Source of the DNA: Nemertoderma westbladi
Lineage: Eukaryota; Xenacoelomorpha; Nemertodermatida; Nemertodermatidae
Direction of reading: 5' to 3'
DNA: 64,000 nucleotides
NCBI GenBank assembly: GCA_032718475.1
Contig: JAUCBJ010001981.1
Span: forward strand, 1 to 64,000
The notes beneath the pieces are model-generated. The model was given only the letters and a program-made list of their open reading frames with translations. It had not been told where the DNA came from and ran no database searches. Below, one piece after another: positions 46,501 through 52,500 of the stretch; the first letter of the stretch is position 1, and each line of letters starts with the position of its first letter. The position numbers and the translations under genes were made by a program.

Positions 46501-49500
46501 TACCGTATCGGATTTACCGGTACCAAATCGTACCGTATCTGATTTACCGGTACCAAATCGTACCGTATCGGATTTACTGGTACCAAATCGTACTCAATCG
46601 GATTTACCGGTACCAAATCGTACCGTATCGGATTTACCGATACCAAATCGTACTCGATCGTATTTACCGGTACCAAATCGTACTCGATCTGTTTTTCCGT
46701 CACCAACTTCTTCTACTGGATTTCTTCTTCCGGGTCCGTTTCAGCCCCATTTGAGGAGTAACTCCTCTCGTCTCTTCGATATCTACCCGGACTGCAGCAA
46801 TCGATCCCCTACAGATATGTCGTTGCCTAGCTACGACCAATCACCTCCCCCAGTGTATACGCCCGCGGAGTTGCCTAACTCACCCGCCCCATCCTACACA
46901 TCGGATTGGTTGGAAATAAGTGAAAACCGTTCTAGAACAGCAACCGAACTCTCACAGTCCCTGCTGTGAGACTGAGAATACAGTAATAATTATTGGTTTA
47001 ATTATAAATTAGCTACTTTGAAATTAAATAGTAAAACTGTGCAATTCACTCAGATATTTTATTTATTTAGAGGAATTTAATATATTTTCAGTTATTTCCC
47101 GAGATTATAATGCGTGTCATACAACTGTATTTGATTGGCCCAGATACCAGACTTTCTGCTGTTATTTCACTTTGCATTTACCCCCATATGAAGAATACCA
47201 GGTTTTCACTAAAAACACAGGTTACAGAAGGGTTGAAACTAACCAAAACAACAAACGAATTAGTATATGTACAGGTCATAAGACAGAGATAAGCGCTATA
47301 AAACACTTCCAGTAAAGATAAATAAAAAAAATAAAAATTCTTCATAGATATAATTCCAATAGAATTTCGTCCGAAAAGTGAAAACCTGGTATTCATCACA
47401 TGGGCGATGTGATTGCTGAGAAGTTAACTTTCACTTTTCATTTTATTTATTCGCTTATCGTGTCGCCGTCACAGGACGTGGTTATGTTAATATTATTTTT
47501 TTATACTTCTTGTGCGACGAACACATGCGCAGAAAGTTTGTTAGTGCAATACACGGTCGTATATCACACTTAATCATAGTAGGCCTCGACATGCGCCCAG
47601 TGAAGAATACCAGGATTTGACTTTTCGGTTGACTTTTTATTGGAATTTTTTTTACATATGAAGATTTTTTATTTTTTTTTATTTATCTTTATCAAGTGTT
47701 TTATAGCGCTTGGTGGGATAAATATTTCTCCATTTGACGCAACACCGCCGCGGCCGCTATGAGGGAGGTGAATACCGCGGCCGCTCCTAAAGCCGCAGGC
47801 CATCGCTAACTATATAGGTTAACTTGGGATTCTGGGGGACTTTTCGATGAAGGAACTGACCAATTTTTTTTATTTTCGCACCAGGGGAGCGGCTCGGAAT
47901 TCTAAGATATTAGCAACTCTAACATTAATAAATCTAACCCTTCGACGGACACGGCGGACAAAAATCCGTCATTTTTTCGACAATTTTAAAATTTTTTTGA
48001 AAGGCGCTCTACAGTGGCTCGAAAAAACCCTAGGTTATTGCTTAGCCGACGCCGGGATACCATAGAAGGGATTAATTAGTGAATTCGTTTTTTTTTTCAA
48101 AAAAGATTACCACGCCTTTTTTGAAAAAACGGACAAAATGACTTTGCGGGATCCGCTATAACTCGGCTAATATTAATCGTACGGGGACAAAAGTAACGCG
48201 GTTGGAAAGGGGAAGAGTGGTACTACCTTCGTATCGAATGGGGGTAAGATATTTATTAAAATTTCGGGTGGAAAAAGGGGCTGTAAATTTGTACGTTTTT
48301 GTTCGTCTTTTTTGGAAAACTTATTTCCGAAATGTTTAATTCGACAACGCGGGTAGGAATCCACTAATTCTTTTATGAAACTCGTAGAAGACCATTGGGG
48401 CTACGTTCCTATCGAATGGGGGTACAAAAAATATGTCGGCAATAGGGGCCAAAAAGAGCCAGAATTTGTAAAGTAGTTCTTATCGAATAATTTTTTATTT
48501 TTAACTTTAGTTGGTTAAGGTACATTCTATACAGTCAATATCCATACGGGGAATTCAAATATGCTATATAAAATGCTTCAAATATGCTATACAAATATGC
48601 TTCAAACTTGCTTCGCGGGAAATCGTCTAGCTCAAAAACTACTTAACTTACGGGAGATTTGTTTACACAGACTTATAGTGCGTTAAATTATCTATCTAAC
48701 AGCGTTAATCACAGCGCCGGAGGTATTATAAAACTGGAGCGGCAGGCGATCGTGTGAAATATAATATTTATAAAAAGGGACGAAAAATTTTTTTTTTTAA
48801 CAAATCGCTATTCCATTACAATTTAGCGTATTGCGCCAAAAGTACCTGTAAAAAGTATCAAATTAACTCCGCTATCTTTTATCTTAACATATATAATTAA
48901 AATTACGAATTTTAAGGGTCGAAAAATATCGCGTTATTTTGGCCCTTTTTTTTAATTTTTTTGGGGCCAAAAATAACCCCTTCTCAAAAGATTAAGAAAA
49001 AAATTACGGCAAAGAATATACCAATTTTATTGAATTTGGACCACCAGAACCGAAGTTAGAGCGATTTTAGTTAAAAAATAAAAATAATTTTTTTTGCAAA
49101 TAAATTAAGAATGGTCAGGTCAATATTGGATTTCGAACCCGCGAACTTAGGTTTCATTAACGTGATTGATAACCACTAGACTATGTGACCAAGAGAATAT
49201 CAAATTTTCGAGTGACTATTTTTAAACATCAATAACTTCGGTTCTACAGGGCCGTTTAATCTGAAACTTTTTTCATTGGATAGAGGATAGTTGTAGTGTG
49301 TGAAATAGGATAAAACTTGGGAAAAGACTTATGTGCACTTAGTGCAAAATGCACTTAAATAGTGAACATTTTTTCGATATTTCAAACACTGTTATTTCCA
49401 GTTCTATTCATCGTAGAATATTATTTTTTGGATTAAAATGTAGTTTGGAATGATTTCTAACTATAATCGTAACATTAGTTTAACTTTTTATGTCTATAAA

Positions 49501-52500
49501 GTGACTTAAAAATGTCCATGAATATGGTCTAAAATCGCAAATCCAGATTTATTAAATTGGATTTTTGACACTTTTAGCGACTGACACTTGATCATACACC
49601 ATCGTAGATCGGTAGAGGATAAACATAAGTTTGTTAAATAAGAGCCACCATTACGATCTGATAAAGTGCACTTGTACAAATAAGTGTGCAAAAGTGCAAA
49701 TTTTTTAATAAGGTCAAATTATATAGTATTGGGTTCTTTTCTTTGCAGATACTTTATTTTCATATTAATATGTTGTTTGAACCTTACTGAGCGCATTAGG
49801 GGATATGCGTACAAATAACCGGCCCTTATGAGGCTTCGATTGGGTAAATTAATAAAACATAAGGTTGTATAGTATTAGTATATTATATATTATTATTATG
49901 TATAGTATATTCTAAAAACCAGTGTGATATTAAATGCACTTTAAATAATAAATATAAATCAAATAACAATTGGACCACACAATTAAAAACTCGCACAATT
50001 TTGTACTTATTATATCGCTTCAAATTAATTCAACAGTGGATATTTGTGGGAAGGGGGAAGTTACAGTGTGCATTCGGGGGAAGTTTGGTGAACTGCATTT
50101 ATGCAGTGAATCCAAACTTCCCCCTTTGATTTATCATATACTTAAGACATGCTAGGGTGACGGGGAAATATTTGTTACTGTCACACTTTGCTTCCATTTA
50201 TCCTATCCTTTATTATTACCCCAGTCAGATAAGAGATAATAAATCAGTAAAAACTAAACTAAACTGTCTTTCATGCAAACAAATTTCTAACTAAAGACGG
50301 GTGAATGACCATGACCATGGAAATAATTTTAAATATAATTGTATATCAACTATTTGGGGAGGCTTCCAAGTTAAACCCGAAAACAATTATTTTGTTACAT
50401 ATAATATAGTAAATAACGTTGTATGTTCTTCTTCCTCTCATAATAAAATATAAATGAAATATCTCAGATAGCTATGCCCTGTAACATTTCACAACCAAAA
50501 TATTTAAGTGTGAAAAGTGTAGGCCTACCACACTCCGCCCAAACAACCGCAAACGCATAGCCAACAAATTTAACAAAAGGTTACATACATGTTGGGTTCA
50601 TGACGAGATGAGTGAAAATTGATCGCGTAATATAAAGTAAAAAATTAAGAGACGGGCTGGCTCCCCTCCACTTTCTTACCCAATGGATATGTTGTTGTAA
50701 TAATCTAATATTGGGGCGGCTTTCTCTCGTTTCTGTCTTATAACCTGTACATATACTAATTCGTTTATTGTTTTGGTTAGATTCAGACCTTCCGAAACCT
50801 GTGTTTTTGATGAAAACCTGGTATTCTTCACATGGGGGTAACTGCAAAGTGAAATATAAAGGCAGAAAGTCTGGTATTCTTCACATAGGCCTCGACATGT
50901 GCGCTACAGTCTACTATTAGTTGTGTATACACAACAGTATTGCAGGTTTCCTTGATAGACAAGAGCCGTTATATTATAAACATTCTATATTTAGTAGAAC
51001 AATTCATTTTAGTAAATTTTTTTATATACTTTTAATACTTTATAATATTATTATTATTATTATTATTATTATCGTACATGAAACAATAACCTTACAATTA
51101 TTGCAGAGTACAGACCTAACTACAGAGACTCTAGCACAAAAAAAAGAATAATAATTAAAGTAAGTAGATTTAAAAAATTCCAAATGTATGCTGTCAAATA
51201 AATCTCAAATCGCACGAAAGAAAGAATAATGTTAGTTAATATGCCGCTATAAATTCCAACATTGAGCGCAAATCGTCGTAACAGAAGTCATTAACCACAA
51301 CAACATCACCAGATAAGATGTTACATAATTCAATACATGCATTAACTCTCATATGTAAAGTTACTCAAATAAACTCCTTATTCAGTCAGGGGTTTGTTTA
51401 CTGAAAATCTTCATTTTCATGGTTATATTTATTAGTACGCGTTCGCTTCGTTGTATATAAAGGAGCTCTTTATACACTGAAGTAGTGAGTGAGTGCTAAT
51501 AAAGCAACCGGAATGCCAACACTGTTAAGTATTTTGCAATAATGCGGCCTCAGTTAGTTGTAGGCAGGCATATTATGTTCATTCGTGGCTTTATTCTACT
51601 GTAAACTTTGCATTTTCTAATGACTGCAGATGAAAAGCTGATAAATAGGATAAAAGTAACTTTATTGTTTAATAACTGTGATATTTTCGATTTTATTCTA
51701 AGAATTGAGGTGCATTAATATATGTATTGAAGTAAAAATAACGGATTGAAGACCTAGAAGGTTTTAGTAGCAGGTATATTGATTAGCTCTGTTTGAGTTT
51801 ACTGTAGGCCTATGTGAAACAAACTGCCAGAGGTGTAGCGAGGGGGGGGGGATGTTCCCCCGGACGCACTCACCCGGGGGCGCTGAAATTGCCGGCAAAT
51901 ATCAGGGTATTCTTGTAAAAATATGACAAATCAGTGAAAATTCAGAGATTGTGATACAGTATACACAGGACATGTGTCATAAGCGAAAAATGTAAAAAAT
52001 TTCTCTACTCGCTTCGCTAGCCATTCAATATACAGTATTATAATTTCACTATATCAAACTTGTTGTTCGCGCTTTTAGACCTTTAGCAGTTTAACCTGCC
52101 AATTTTAGGTGTCTTTTTGTATATCAATTATTTAATGTACTGAAGGTACATCAGCCGAAGCCAGCCTGTGCGCGACCATTCACCCACAGTTAAGGGAGAC
52201 TGGATTCGGATGCTTTGATAGTGATTGCAGTGTAGACCTACTGTATTATTCGATTGATCGTTAATATATAATCTCTGACAATATATTTACTTTAGGGGAA
52301 ATATTAACAGTTCCTTTAGGACGTGGCGCTTTAAGTATAAAACAGAGTTATGACTTATACTAATCACAACGAGATGGCCACAGAGTTTCGTAAATAGCGC
52401 ATTCTTTAGGAGATGCTTTATTAACCTTCACACTACTCCACACGACTTCACACTACTGTGCACTGATCTGCCGACCGTCACTGAATTTGATCATATATAA

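Larger units (their letters stand above)
47721..50727. other. FBF1 intron sequence, mostly unrecognised
   Basis: A GC-rich patch with two CCGCGGCCGC blocks lies at 47745-47800. Otherwise the stretch is AT-rich with frames below 90 codons and no family resemblance. It includes the tRNA-like relic at 49112 and the hairpin near 50075, listed separately. Confidence 0.4.

Noticed and set aside
49112-49191. Working tRNA gene
   Set aside because: Box B has an extra base, and the T and anticodon stems do not pair well; kept only as a tRNA-like relic.
51430-51480. TATATAA promoter-like sequence
   Set aside because: No gene starts nearby and such AT-rich strings are frequent in this intron.
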